64,000 bases of DNA from the NCBI RefSeq assembly GCF_014109805.1, contig NZ_CP059400.1, positions 3,991,001 through 4,055,000 of the forward strand, written 5' to 3'. The notes below the pieces were generated by a model, which did not search any database, was not told where the DNA came from, and was given only the letters and a program-made list of their open reading frames with translations. Positions within the stretch are counted from its first letter, which is position 1. The number at the start of each line of letters is the position of its first letter. Positions 53,798 to 63,683 of the stretch are shown here, piece after piece. The translations under genes were made by a program, and so were the position numbers. This DNA is from Legionella sp. PC1000 (lineage in GTDB: Bacteria; Pseudomonadota; Gammaproteobacteria; Legionellales; Legionellaceae).

Positions 53798-56092
53798 TCA
53801 ATATTGGAGAGTATATCCCAGAGAGTCAGTTGGCTCCATATTGAATACAAACATTCTAATAGCTAAAAATTCATCTGGATTATCATCCAATACTTGGTAA
53901 AAACAATCCTCTAATCTATTTGGTATATTACTATTAAAGAAAGTTAAATTTATGGAGTTGGAGAGCAGATAATTCGTTGTTTCTTTAAACCAATTAAAAT
54001 AGCTTTTATCTTGATTACTAATTTTTTCTTTAAAAAACTCAACATTGAATGAAGGAACACGCTTAATTTCCTCTAATAAACCCGATTGAGCTATTCGAGG
54101 TAATTTAATCTTCTCAATAAAATTACAGCAGATTAATCTCATGTACTCATTAAATACCTGCTCCTTGTTCTCCTTCATATCTTTTAAATATTTTTCCTTT
54201 TTATCTTTAGGAAGAACCCAGAAAATTTTTTCTAATTCCCCGTGATCTCGTGTAATATCAACCAGCCTATACTCCATTTTATTTAGATACTCTGTTTTAT
54301 TCTCCCCCTGAATCACACTTAATAACATCATGAAATGGGTAATGTTAGCGACGAATTTAACGAGTTTGGGCCACATTGTCTCTAAATAAGTCTTTTGATG
54401 CTCTTCTGGAAGAATATTTAAAATTTGAATACAGAACAATAAGTCCGTTGATAGTTCAATTAGTTTACTTTTCACATTATTGAAATAGATACCTATTTGT
54501 TGTGGAGGAAGTGCACTGGCTATGTCTTGAATAGTGGAAATGCTTATCGAAATAGCGAGCAATTCTTTATGAATATTATTCCACACGATTATTCTTTTAC
54601 ATGGTCGAAGGCGCATAAATTCTTCATCGTTTAATTTTATAAATTTCCATATTCTTTTACCTAAACCTTGAAGAAATGCATCTGCTTTTTCTTCATTAAG
54701 AAAATCTATGAGTGCTATAAACTCATCAGAATTAAGGAGTTTAGGGAATTGACGAGCCATTATTCGAGTGAAAATAATAATTTGCTGTTCATTTAGCCCA
54801 ATAAAAACATTCGCTAAGCCATTGAGGCTCCCAATGGATGCAACTATTGTTTTCTTAAGTCGTGAACAAAGTATTGCAATACTTTGCAGATCAAGATCTT
54901 TGAGTAAGATTAAAACGTCCTGAGAATTTTGAATCGAATTTTCATCTATCTCCATTACTTGAGAAGAGCTGAGAGGAAGAATCTCCCTGCCATCATATTC
55001 TACTCTCTTATCAAGGACATCCTCTAATGATTTCTTATAAAGATCAAAGTCTTGCTTATAAGTCATTAATAAGGAATCTATTTTTGTCTTATCTAAGCAA
55101 ATAGAAGTGAGCTCTCCTTTATCGCCTGCAAGCGCTCTCATCAAAGATTCTGCAAGTGATTCAACGCAGCTATCTCTCCAGTTCGGGTTCAGAAGAGCCT
55201 CGTTTAGAGCACTATTCAATTCGCGGTTTCCTCTGGCCTTTTTTTGTTGCTCCGGAGATAGTTTTTCCCAGTAATTGCGAAACTGTTCTAAAGCGAGGTA
55301 CGCTTTGACACCAGCAAAGCCATTCACTCCTCTTTGAATCAGTGCATGCTCTCCCCCTTCTTGTAAACCTTCTATCAAATACTCAATAGCACTATAAAGC
55401 GATGAAGATTTTTTAGAAAGAGAACGAAAACGGTAATACGACTTTATAAACACTTCTGTGGTCTCTGAATGATGCGTAAGTCGCTCTATATCTGTTTGCG
55501 AAAGACATTTGCCGGTGAAAGGATTAATTAAAATCTTCTCTACAAGTTCTTCTGATGTAGATACCTCTATGTGTTTTAGTAAAGATACAGGAATAAGCCA
55601 ATCTTCATTATGTTCATTCGTAATCACAATGTAAAATTTTACTATATCGTTTAGAGCTAATTTGCTGATGTCCTCATAGCTATTCACTTCAATATAGTTA
55701 TACGTACCTGATGAGCAGTTCACGAAAGGCATCAAGAACATTAAAGCAGGAACAGCGCGATTAAGGGATCTAAGTGGTGACTGCTCCGCTAAATAATTCG
55801 CAACTTCACAACAAATTTTTGTCATCGGAGAATTAGGTGTCGACGTATAACTTAGATGAGTTCTTTTAATGTTCTGCCAGCGTGTGGCAAGAAACTGTTT
55901 AAGTTTTGTCCTGCTATTTATGCAATCGAGTAATTCTGGCAATTGCTTGATGGCATCGTTTACTTGAATTCTCTCATAGAGATTTGTCGGCGTAGACTCT
56001 TGCGCTGATTGATACGTATTATTAATTAGCCACCGTAACCTTTTCTTTTTCTCAAAGCGATGAAGCCTACGTATTGCTTGATTTGATTGCAT
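53798..56092 (-). CDS. Large orphan protein with 33-residue helical repeats, putative effector (764 aa)
   Basis: From about residue 400 to 645 the sequence falls into units of 30-33 residues, each a helix pair with the pattern LPxxxxxxYLxxMxxxLxxxx. Clear unit starts are at about 433, 465, 498, 528, 561, 594 and 627 (for example LPPQQIGIYFNNV, LPEEHQKTYLETM, LPKDKKEKYLKDM). Such repeats form a solenoid suited to protein binding. The N-terminal 400 residues are globular and unrecognised, with a basic start (IRRLHRFEKKKRLRWL) and a segment ILINPFTGKCLSQTDIERL. No signal peptide or membrane helix is seen. It is convergent with the GT-B-like gene. An effector role is inferred from size and solenoid. 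Confidence 0.6.
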   Translation of the reverse strand: MQSNQAIRRLHRFEKKKRLRWLINNTYQSAQESTPTNLYERIQVNDAIKQLPELLDCINSRTKLKQFLATRWQNIKRTHLSYTSTPNSPMTKICCEVANYLAEQSPLRSLNRAVPALMFLMPFVNCSSGTYNYIEVNSYEDISKLALNDIVKFYIVITNEHNEDWLIPVSLLKHIEVSTSEELVEKILINPFTGKCLSQTDIERLTHHSETTEVFIKSYYRFRSLSKKSSSLYSAIEYLIEGLQEGGEHALIQRGVNGFAGVKAYLALEQFRNYWEKLSPEQQKKARGNRELNSALNEALLNPNWRDSCVESLAESLMRALAGDKGELTSICLDKTKIDSLLMTYKQDFDLYKKSLEDVLDKRVEYDGREILPLSSSQVMEIDENSIQNSQDVLILLKDLDLQSIAILCSRLKKTIVASIGSLNGLANVFIGLNEQQIIIFTRIMARQFPKLLNSDEFIALIDFLNEEKADAFLQGLGKRIWKFIKLNDEEFMRLRPCKRIIVWNNIHKELLAISISISTIQDIASALPPQQIGIYFNNVKSKLIELSTDLLFCIQILNILPEEHQKTYLETMWPKLVKFVANITHFMMLLSVIQGENKTEYLNKMEYRLVDITRDHGELEKIFWVLPKDKKEKYLKDMKENKEQVFNEYMRLICCNFIEKIKLPRIAQSGLLEEIKRVPSFNVEFFKEKISNQDKSYFNWFKETTNYLLSNSINLTFFNSNIPNRLEDCFYQVLDDNPDEFLAIRMFVFNMEPTDSLGYTLQY

Positions 56093-56302
56093 AAAAACAG
56101 GGTATGAATAATTTTTTTATTTATACACAAAGAGTTAACCATTGTCTATATTTGCAAATAATAAACATATAAATCATTTATTGATTTTATATTTCTAAAA
56201 ATCATCAGTAACCCGTGATTTTTTGCTCTAAATCAATTTAATGTTCAAACACGACTTTATTTTCAACTAAAATAAATTTAAGAACATTAAAAAGGAACTT
56301 AT

Positions 56303-56731
56303 GTGCAAATAAAAACGAGCAGGAGTTTTCTACGTTTTTCCCTTATTTTTTTTACCCTGTTTATACCTACGGTAATTTATGCGGAAGATAATTATAACTC
56401 TCATTTTATTAATGAAAGTAACAAAGGAGCAGAGAAATATACTCTTGTTAAAACAAGAATGTGGCCAGAATCAGGATGCATTATAGAAAGTGGGCCGGAT
56501 ATACTTTTACCCGGTGAGAAGACGCAACTTGTTATTGCCAAAAAACAAGGTTGCGATCAAGCTGGTATCGGTTATTCCTTATACAAAACTGCCGACAACA
56601 AACAAGAGCATTTACTAGGCTACGTCTCTCACCGTTTTCGCGATGGTACTTTTAGTTTACAAGTTTCGATTTTTTGTAATGATAAACAGTGTGTATTTAG
56701 AGATCTGAATCCAGATCAAGACCGAAATTAA
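56303..56731 (+). CDS. Small secreted protein (142 aa)
   Basis: It starts with GTG at 56303, with AAAAGGA 7 bases upstream; an overlapping ATG at 56301 is out of frame and stops after three codons. The N-terminus FLRFSLIFFTLFIPTVIYAE is a Sec signal peptide, with likely cleavage after IYA. The mature part has four cysteines (SGCIIESGPD, KKQGCDQAG, IFCNDKQC) and beta-rich sequence (YSLYKTADN, LLGYVSHRFRDGTFSLQV), consistent with a small disulfide-bonded periplasmic or secreted protein. No family is recognised. The upstream region is AT-rich, and the gene reads away from the 33-residue-repeat gene. Confidence 0.65.
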   Translation: MQIKTSRSFLRFSLIFFTLFIPTVIYAEDNYNSHFINESNKGAEKYTLVKTRMWPESGCIIESGPDILLPGEKTQLVIAKKQGCDQAGIGYSLYKTADNKQEHLLGYVSHRFRDGTFSLQVSIFCNDKQCVFRDLNPDQDRN

Positions 56732-56974
56732 GTTGAAGATTTACTAAGAATGAATTTTTATTACCCTCGCTTTTGCATGGACTTTACTGTGTGAGACAAC
56801 CCATTTCTCATCCCCCTCACTTCGGCAACAGGTGGCTGAGCACAAACAAATCTAATGGATTATTTTTTGAACTTAATAAAATATTAATAATATATTTGTA
56901 TAATTTTACCTCTTTTATTGGAGATATCCTAGGATAAAACCAATATCTATTAATTAGAAACGAGGCATATATTC

Positions 56975-58522
56975 ATGAGAAGTCCAATAGAATCATCTCA
57001 AAATGTTAACGTCGATAAGATAAAAATATGTAATGAGCAAATTTTCCAATTTGTTATAAAATATAGGTACTTAGATATCGAAGGTTGGGAATCGCGAAAT
57101 TCTTCCAGCAGTCAAAAATTTCAAATTGTTTCGCCACTCTATGATTCCCCAGAAAAGCTGCAGGCTATTTTGAAACAATATGGGTATGACGATCATCCTA
57201 ATTATAAAATATGTGAGAGTCGTGAACCTGGCCAGTACAGAATCGTCATAACAGGCTTATCAGATATATCGTCCCACTTTAATCCAATAGCACAAAAACT
57301 TAACGAATATTGTTACTTGGGATGTTATGGATGGGAGAGTAGGCAAAGCACAGGTCAAATGGTATCAGGTCTTTTTGATTCCCCAGAAGAGCCTCAAGAA
57401 ATCTTAAAAAAACATGGTGAATTATTAAGTCTTAAACACTATAAAGTCGTCGAAAGCAATCAAGAGCCAGGAAAGTACCGAATATGTATATCCAATGATA
57501 AAACAAATCAGGAAGATCCTTGGTCTTTCCTGATACAAGATATGGGCGTATATCATGAACAAGATATGACCGAAACCGTAAAATGGATACAAGGATCCGG
57601 CCTAATGGTGTTGAATTTTATAACGCAAATGGGTTACCAAGAGATATGTTCTTTCAGAACTCAAATGCACTTTAAAAATAAGGACCTAACTAAACCAGGT
57701 CATTGGGTCTTTGATGAAAAAAATCTATGTTTGGTCAACTCTGGGCCATCGATAAAATATGATAATGATGAAGGCGCAGCGTATAAACAAAATATAGAGT
57801 TTTCTATCCAATTTGGAATTGAGCATCTCCAATTTCCTCAATCTTTAAAGAAACTGGTTGATTTCATTAAAATCGAAAATTATAAACACTGTTCCTATTA
57901 TTACATCCCTCTACAAGCGATTAAGACCGATTTAAAATTATTCATAGATGCTACAGTTTCAAGTTTAGATAGAATTCTTGGCCACTTAAATGATCAGATT
58001 AAGCACAAAAAACTGGAGCTTAATTTTTTTAGTGAGCGGTTTACTCCCGATCAACATCTTATATTAGCTGGATGTTTTAAGTTTTATCAGCAAGTACTTA
58101 TAAGCTCATTTAGTCCGGCAGATTCCGGACGGATCATTGAAATACTCTTAAAAGACAACAAAACCCAAGAAGAAGAGGAGTGGTTGAATCATAAGATGCC
58201 ATCCGAGATATACAATAATTTATTGAGGGGCAATGAAACTCTTACTCGACTTAAATTAGACACTGTGGATGGCGGTAATTTAAAAAATGGTACCCCCATA
58301 ACAATAGCTGATGTCCATCAATTTATGAAATTGTCTTTTTCTTTAACTGAGCTTTATTGTCAAAAAAAGATATTTAGTGATCAGAAAAGAAGCCTTCGAC
58401 AACAGGAACTCGAAAGCTCTTCTATTTCGCTCTCTTCTCATCCTAATTCTATTTTTTCTGGTAAAAACAGTCCAAGCGAAGAAAAGAGCGAACGCAAAGA
58501 CAATGAGCCATCCCCTGTTTAA
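56975..58522 (+). CDS. Orphan protein with tandem duplicated domain, putative effector (515 aa)
   Basis: GAGG lies 10 bases before the ATG. Two tandem copies of a ~75-residue unit occupy about 22-95 and 103-174: each has a GWESR core (DIEGWESRNS, CYGWESRQS), then LYDSPEKLQAILK / LFDSPEEPQEILK, a NYKICES / HYKVVES strand and EPGQYRI / EPGKYRI. Residues 180-460 are a separate helical region. The last 40 residues are Ser/Glu-rich with a glutamate block (SPSEEKSERKDNEPSPV), resembling the E-block translocation signals of Dot/Icm substrates. The molecular function is unknown. It is convergent with parC. Confidence 0.6.
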   Translation: MRSPIESSQNVNVDKIKICNEQIFQFVIKYRYLDIEGWESRNSSSSQKFQIVSPLYDSPEKLQAILKQYGYDDHPNYKICESREPGQYRIVITGLSDISSHFNPIAQKLNEYCYLGCYGWESRQSTGQMVSGLFDSPEEPQEILKKHGELLSLKHYKVVESNQEPGKYRICISNDKTNQEDPWSFLIQDMGVYHEQDMTETVKWIQGSGLMVLNFITQMGYQEICSFRTQMHFKNKDLTKPGHWVFDEKNLCLVNSGPSIKYDNDEGAAYKQNIEFSIQFGIEHLQFPQSLKKLVDFIKIENYKHCSYYYIPLQAIKTDLKLFIDATVSSLDRILGHLNDQIKHKKLELNFFSERFTPDQHLILAGCFKFYQQVLISSFSPADSGRIIEILLKDNKTQEEEEWLNHKMPSEIYNNLLRGNETLTRLKLDTVDGGNLKNGTPITIADVHQFMKLSFSLTELYCQKKIFSDQKRSLRQQELESSSISLSSHPNSIFSGKNSPSEEKSERKDNEPSPV

Positions 58523-58536
58523 AAGAAACAGATTTT

Positions 58537-58567
58537 GTTGCTTAGCTGCATGGAATGGCTAAGCAAC
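58537..58567. terminator. Terminator hairpin between convergent genes
   Basis: A perfect 10-bp stem, GTTGCTTAGC / GCTAAGCAAC, with an 11-base loop, 14 bases after the 515-residue gene and 55 bases from the end of parC. A second small palindrome, CCCGCATGCGGG, lies at 58604-58615. Confidence 0.6.
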
Positions 58568-58622
58568 ATTCATTTCTTAAAGATCACTATCCCCGATCGC
58601 GAGCCCGCATGCGGGTACGGGA

Positions 58623-60875
58623 TTATTCTGAGGTATTGACTTGCAATTGGGTCACATTTTGCAAACCACGTGGTAATCGGTTGCCTCGACGTCCTCGCTC
58701 ACCTTTATAATGCTCCAGATCGCTTCCTTTCAAAGTAAAATGCCGTTTACCAGCATGTACAGTGAGGGAATCCTCTGCAGAGAGCACTTGTAAATCAATC
58801 ACATATTCTTCACGGGATAATGCTTTAGCAGAAGGGATACTGATTAATTTATTGCCTTTCCCGCGAGATAATTCGGGTACTTCCTTGGCAGAAAAAATGA
58901 GTAAGCGGCCAGCATTGGTAACACAGGCCACAAATAGCTCATCATGTTTGGGTAAGAGGCGAGGCGGCAAAATACGGCTGGATTCAGGCAGCTTAATACA
59001 AGCCTTGCCATTGCGATTTTTTACGTAAAGATCACCTATTTTGGCGATAAAACCATATCCTGCATCACAAGCTAATAAAACCAATTGTTCTGCCTCGCCA
59101 CCGATCACTGCTTCAAATAACGCACCTTCAGCTGGATTAAGCTTACCAGTTAAAGGTTCACCTTGGCCTCGTGCTGATGGTAAAACATGCCCTGGCAAGG
59201 AATAAACTTTGCCTTCACTATCAAAAAAAAGGATTTGTTGGTTTGAACGCGCCATGGCTTGCGCTTTAAATTCATCACCTGCTTTATAACTCAACTCGCT
59301 ACCGATTACATCATAACCTTTTGCCGCCCTTACCCAACCCTTTTTGGAGAGTACTACAGTGATTGGCTCATTAGGTAAAATATCCTCTTCTTTTAATGCT
59401 TGTGATTCTTGTCGGACAATAATTGGCGAGCGACGCCCATCTCCAAATTCATCCCTGTCTTTGATAATTTCGTCTTTAACCAAAGCTTTTAATCGTTGTT
59501 CTGAAGCTAGAGTGGTTTGTAAATTATCGCGTTCGGCGCAAAGCTCATCCAACTCACCACGTATCTTTACCTCTTCCAGTTTTGCCAAATGGCGCAACTT
59601 CATTTCTAAAATCGCTTCAGCTTGACGATCACTGAGATTAAAACGTGCCATCAACCCTTGCTTGGGGTGCTCATGTTCGCGAATTATCGCAATGACTTCA
59701 TCGATGTTCAGATAGGCGATCAGTAACCCTTCAAGCACATGAATGCGATCCAGAACTTTTGCTAACCGATACTCCAAGCGTCGCCTTACTACCGTTAAGC
59801 GATAAGACAACCATTCCCGCAGAATATCCAGTAAATTTTTTACTTTTGGCCTGCCATCAAGTCCTATCATATTGAAGTTAACACGATAACTTCGTTCCAA
59901 ATCTGTCGTGGCAAATAGATGAGACATCAAACCTTCTGCATCAACGCGGTTTGAACGTGGAATGATCACCAATCGGGTGGGATGCTCATGATCGGACTCA
60001 TCACGTAAATCTTCTACCATTGGCAGTTTTTTCTGTTGCATCTGCAACGCGATTTGTTCTATAACTTTGGCACCAGATACCTGATAAGGCAGAGCAGTAA
60101 TTACTATATTTTGTTTTTCCTGACTATAAACCGCCCGCATTTTAATTGAGCCATTACCTGTTTCATACATGTTGGCAATTGATTCCGGCGGAGTGATTAT
60201 TTCCGCTTCGGTCGGAAAATCAGGCCCTTTAATGTACTGAGTAATCGCTGCTAAATCTGCCTGGGGATTCTCCAGTAAATGCACACAAGCATTTGCCACT
60301 TCGGTTAGATTATGCGGCAGAATATCTGAAGCCATACCCACAGCTATACCTGTTGCGCCATTTAATAATATATTCGGTAAGCGCGCTGGCAGTAATGAAG
60401 GTTCTTGTAACGTCCCATCAAAATTGTCCACCCAATCTACGGTACCTTGTAATAATTCTGAAAGCAGTACTTCAGCATAAGCCGATAATCGGGCTTCCGT
60501 ATAACGCATGGCTGCAAATGATTTAGGATCATCTGGGGATCCCCAGTTTCCTTGACCATCCACAAAGGGATAGCGGTAGGAAAACGGTTGCGCCATCAAT
60601 ACCATGGCCTCATAACACGCACTGTCACCATGGGGATGGAATTTACCCAGCACATCCCCAACCGTACGTGCTGATTTTTTATATTTGGCGGTTGCTTTCA
60701 GACCCAGCTCAGACATCGCATAGATTATACGCCGCTGAACTGGTTTTAATCCGTCAGCAATATGGGGTAAGGCTCTATCTAAAATGACGTACATTGAATA
60801 ATCAAGGTAAGCCTTTTCCGTAAATTCAGTTAATGCTTTTCGTTCTGTTACTTCATTCATCGTTTTTTTATTCAT
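58623..60875 (-). CDS. parC: DNA topoisomerase IV subunit A
   Basis: 750 residues against 752 for E. coli ParC. An in-frame ATG five codons downstream would give exact E. coli numbering. The active-site tyrosine is in [12 protein letters not shown]. The quinolone-resistance-determining region reads [19 protein letters not shown], with the susceptible-type serine and glutamate at E. coli positions 80 and 84. C-terminal beta-pinwheel blades follow (for example [19 protein letters not shown]). With ParE it decatenates replicated chromosomes. parE is not in this window. It is divergent from the diguanylate cyclase gene. Confidence 0.97.
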   Translation of the reverse strand: MNKKTMNEVTERKALTEFTEKAYLDYSMYVILDRALPHIADGLKPVQRRIIYAMSELGLKATAKYKKSARTVGDVLGKFHPHGDSACYEAMVLMAQPFSYRYPFVDGQGNWGSPDDPKSFAAMRYTEARLSAYAEVLLSELLQGTVDWVDNFDGTLQEPSLLPARLPNILLNGATGIAVGMASDILPHNLTEVANACVHLLENPQADLAAITQYIKGPDFPTEAEIITPPESIANMYETGNGSIKMRAVYSQEKQNIVITALPYQVSGAKVIEQIALQMQQKKLPMVEDLRDESDHEHPTRLVIIPRSNRVDAEGLMSHLFATTDLERSYRVNFNMIGLDGRPKVKNLLDILREWLSYRLTVVRRRLEYRLAKVLDRIHVLEGLLIAYLNIDEVIAIIREHEHPKQGLMARFNLSDRQAEAILEMKLRHLAKLEEVKIRGELDELCAERDNLQTTLASEQRLKALVKDEIIKDRDEFGDGRRSPIIVRQESQALKEEDILPNEPITVVLSKKGWVRAAKGYDVIGSELSYKAGDEFKAQAMARSNQQILFFDSEGKVYSLPGHVLPSARGQGEPLTGKLNPAEGALFEAVIGGEAEQLVLLACDAGYGFIAKIGDLYVKNRNGKACIKLPESSRILPPRLLPKHDELFVACVTNAGRLLIFSAKEVPELSRGKGNKLISIPSAKALSREEYVIDLQVLSAEDSLTVHAGKRHFTLKGSDLEHYKGERGRRGNRLPRGLQNVTQLQVNTSE

Positions 60876-61233
60876 GAAATTAATATTTACTATTTAACCA
60901 TCGGGACGCTCTATTGCAAAGTAATTTTAACAGAGTCCTTATGATGTCACATAGAGAAATAGCTTATAAATTGTGAATAACTTTTATATATTTCTTCGTG
61001 ACGCGCACCATATTTAATTTAAGCAATTGAAAATTAAATGATTTTTAAAATCAACATATTTTAAATCATTTTTTGCCTGTGGATAACTTTGTGCATTATT
61101 ATCGAATAAAAACGCTAACTTATTGTAAATAACATAAAAATTATAAAACGTTTCGCACGATTTCCTCATTGCAATTAATTACTTGAAAGGATGATATATA
61201 ATTGAATGAGAGATGCTTATTTAATGGTTTGTT
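60876..61233. other. AT-rich divergent intergenic region with palindrome and DnaA-box-like sites
   Basis: A 358-bp spacer between parC and the diguanylate cyclase gene. It holds a near-palindrome at 61036-61071 (arms AAATGATTTTTAAAAT and ATTTTAAATCATTT), a TGTGGATAA at 61078-61086 that equals the DnaA-box consensus in reverse, and TGTGAATAA, one mismatch away, at 60972-60980. Promoters of both genes must lie here. No gene is seen. Confidence 0.45.
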
Positions 61234-63429
61234 ATGGATTACAGTAAAAAGCAAATCCAAGATTCGCCAGGTGCTAATACCGATTCTCGATTTAGTAAGA
61301 GCTTGCTTTATTTTATTTTTATACCAGCACTCGCGATCGTACTCATTATTGGTATATTCTCTTATCGCCAAGTGAATAAACTGGTTGAGGCAAACAGTTG
61401 GGTAACCCATACTTATCAAGTCATTCACTCTACAGATCAAATCTTATATACAATAGTCAACATTAATTCTCTGCAAAGAGGTTATCTCATTTCCAGTGAT
61501 GATCAATTCATCGCGAATATTGATAGAGCAAAAGCAAACTTTAAACCGAATTTTGATAATCTAATTGCTCTAACAAAAGACAACTCATCTCAAGCAGAAC
61601 GAGTTACACGCTTTATTGATTTAACGAATCAACGGCTTGGCCAATTAAATCAAACAATCCAATTAAAAATGAATAACAAACTCCATACCCAGGAAGGAAT
61701 GGATTTTTTCCGGAAAGAAGTAGACCTTTCAAATCAAATTAAAGCTTTAGGACAAGAAATAAAATCAGTTGAATTAGTGCTATTAAATGGAAGAAATGAT
61801 CTCGCACTAAGTGGTGCACAATTGGCAAACTATATTATCATTAGCGGGAGTTTTATTAGTATATGCGGCTTAATATTAGTATTTTTTTTAGCGAACAGAG
61901 AACTCTCTCGAAGCCTCAATGCAGAACGTGAGAGGAAAAATGTTGAAACTCGCTTAAGGAGCATTTTAGAAAGCGCTACAGACATGATCGCAGCTGTTGA
62001 TAATAATTACTGTTATATTATTTTTAATGAAGCATACCAACGTGAGTTCAAGCGTTTATTTGGTAAATCGATAACTATAGGCATGAGCCTAGATACGGTC
62101 TTTTCAGATGTTGGCTCCAAAAATAAATTGTCGGAGCTTTGGAAAAAATCTCTAAATGGAGGTGAGTTTGTAAAAAATATTGAGTTTGAACTAGACAATA
62201 AACGCAATATCTATGAAATCACCTCCAGCTTAATTATCAATGAGGATAATGAGATTAGTGGAGCGGTGCATATTATCCGTAATATTACGAAACAAATTGA
62301 GGAGCAAATTGAACTTAAAGACTCTTATGCAAAACTCAATGCCGGAATGCTAGCGCTACAAGATAAAAATGACCAAATCACGCTTCTAGTCGAAATGAGT
62401 GACATTATGCTTGCTTGTAGTTCCCAAGAGGAATTAAGTAATGTGATGACAAAATACTGCCAGCGTATGCTTCATTTTGCGAGCGGTTATTTATATGTCA
62501 TGCACCCCTCAAAAAACTATCTTGAAATTGCCACAACTTGGGGCTCACCCAATCTTCAGTCTACTACGTTCCCTCCTGATCAATGTTGGGCAATCCGTTT
62601 AGGCAGGATTCATCATGTGCGGCCTGCTCATAACGAATTAATTTGCAACCATGTGAAGGCAGACAATAAACAGCAAGCAACCTATCTTTGTGTGCCATTA
62701 ATGGCTCAGAATGATATTTATGGTTTATTGTATTTGGAAATCAAACCAGGAACACAAATTGAATTTTCAGAAAATCAGCAGCTTTTAATTACTGCATTCT
62801 CTGAATTAACGGCGCTGGCTTTTGCAAACGTACGCTTAAGAGAAAATCTACGTTATCAATCGATGCGCGATCCTTTAACTGGCCTCTATAATCGTCGTTA
62901 TTTGGAAGATTTTCTTTTAAAACAACTTCATCAATCAGAACGAACTAAATCGCCACTTTCACTCCTAATGCTCGATTTAGATCACTTTAAAAAAATAAAT
63001 GATACGTATGGTCATGACGCTGGTGATGCAGCTTTAAAAGAATTGGGAAAAATATTACAAGATGATATTCGCGTTGGCGATCTTGCAGCTCGTTATGGTG
63101 GCGAAGAGTTTATAGTTGTCTTTTATGGCACTGATGCGGAAACAATCAAAGGGCGCGCTGAAAGCATTCGTCATGCCGTCTCTCGACTCCAAATAAAATA
63201 TGGGGCACAACACGTAGGCCCTATTACCATTTCCATTGGTATATCCGTCTTTCCGCTTCATGGTCGGACCCCTGCAGAATTAATCGAATCTGCAGATAAG
63301 GCATTATATTTTGCAAAAGCTAATGGAAGAAATCAGGTTGTTCTTTATTCAGACATCGAAGGTAAAAAGTATCCTGGAAATGGGAAAAAGAGTGAAGATA
63401 ACAAACCTTTTGATAGTAAATTAATGTGA
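61234..63429 (+). CDS. Membrane-bound diguanylate cyclase (CHASE3-PAS-GAF-GGDEF)
   Basis: 731 residues. TM1 (about 24-43), a periplasmic CHASE3-like helical domain to about 190 (INSLQRGYLISSDDQF is its typical motif), TM2 (about 197-220), a PAS domain (about 240-355), a GAF domain (about 385-530), and a C-terminal GGDEF domain from about 545. The active-site loop is RYGGEEF (622-626), with the metal and substrate residues MLDLDHFKKINDTYGHDAGD. The inhibitory I-site RVGD (613-616) stands five residues before it, so product inhibition is expected. The enzyme makes cyclic di-GMP from two GTP in response to periplasmic or cytoplasmic signals. No EAL domain is attached. Confidence 0.93.
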   Translation: MDYSKKQIQDSPGANTDSRFSKSLLYFIFIPALAIVLIIGIFSYRQVNKLVEANSWVTHTYQVIHSTDQILYTIVNINSLQRGYLISSDDQFIANIDRAKANFKPNFDNLIALTKDNSSQAERVTRFIDLTNQRLGQLNQTIQLKMNNKLHTQEGMDFFRKEVDLSNQIKALGQEIKSVELVLLNGRNDLALSGAQLANYIIISGSFISICGLILVFFLANRELSRSLNAERERKNVETRLRSILESATDMIAAVDNNYCYIIFNEAYQREFKRLFGKSITIGMSLDTVFSDVGSKNKLSELWKKSLNGGEFVKNIEFELDNKRNIYEITSSLIINEDNEISGAVHIIRNITKQIEEQIELKDSYAKLNAGMLALQDKNDQITLLVEMSDIMLACSSQEELSNVMTKYCQRMLHFASGYLYVMHPSKNYLEIATTWGSPNLQSTTFPPDQCWAIRLGRIHHVRPAHNELICNHVKADNKQQATYLCVPLMAQNDIYGLLYLEIKPGTQIEFSENQQLLITAFSELTALAFANVRLRENLRYQSMRDPLTGLYNRRYLEDFLLKQLHQSERTKSPLSLLMLDLDHFKKINDTYGHDAGDAALKELGKILQDDIRVGDLAARYGGEEFIVVFYGTDAETIKGRAESIRHAVSRLQIKYGAQHVGPITISIGISVFPLHGRTPAELIESADKALYFAKANGRNQVVLYSDIEGKKYPGNGKKSEDNKPFDSKLM

Positions 63430-63683
63430 GTCGCAAATGAACTAATACCAAAAATTATTATTTTCACCCCCCTTTTGGCTCCCATTGCTACATGCATAAT
63501 AATCGCTACTTAATCCCTCTACAAAGATAACTGCGTGAGTTAATGCGGGTTATCAATTGGAATAATGAAGCTCTGATTGCTCATTAATAGTACATTTTGT
63601 TTTTGCTATTAATACTTTCTTAATAATATTATTATATTCTTTACGGCCTAATAAAGTTAATCACTCTTAATAGTGAGAAAATT

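Noticed and set aside
61141..61440. Minus-strand ORF over the start of the diguanylate cyclase gene
   Set aside because: It is antisense to a well-supported gene, has no ribosome site and no family resemblance.
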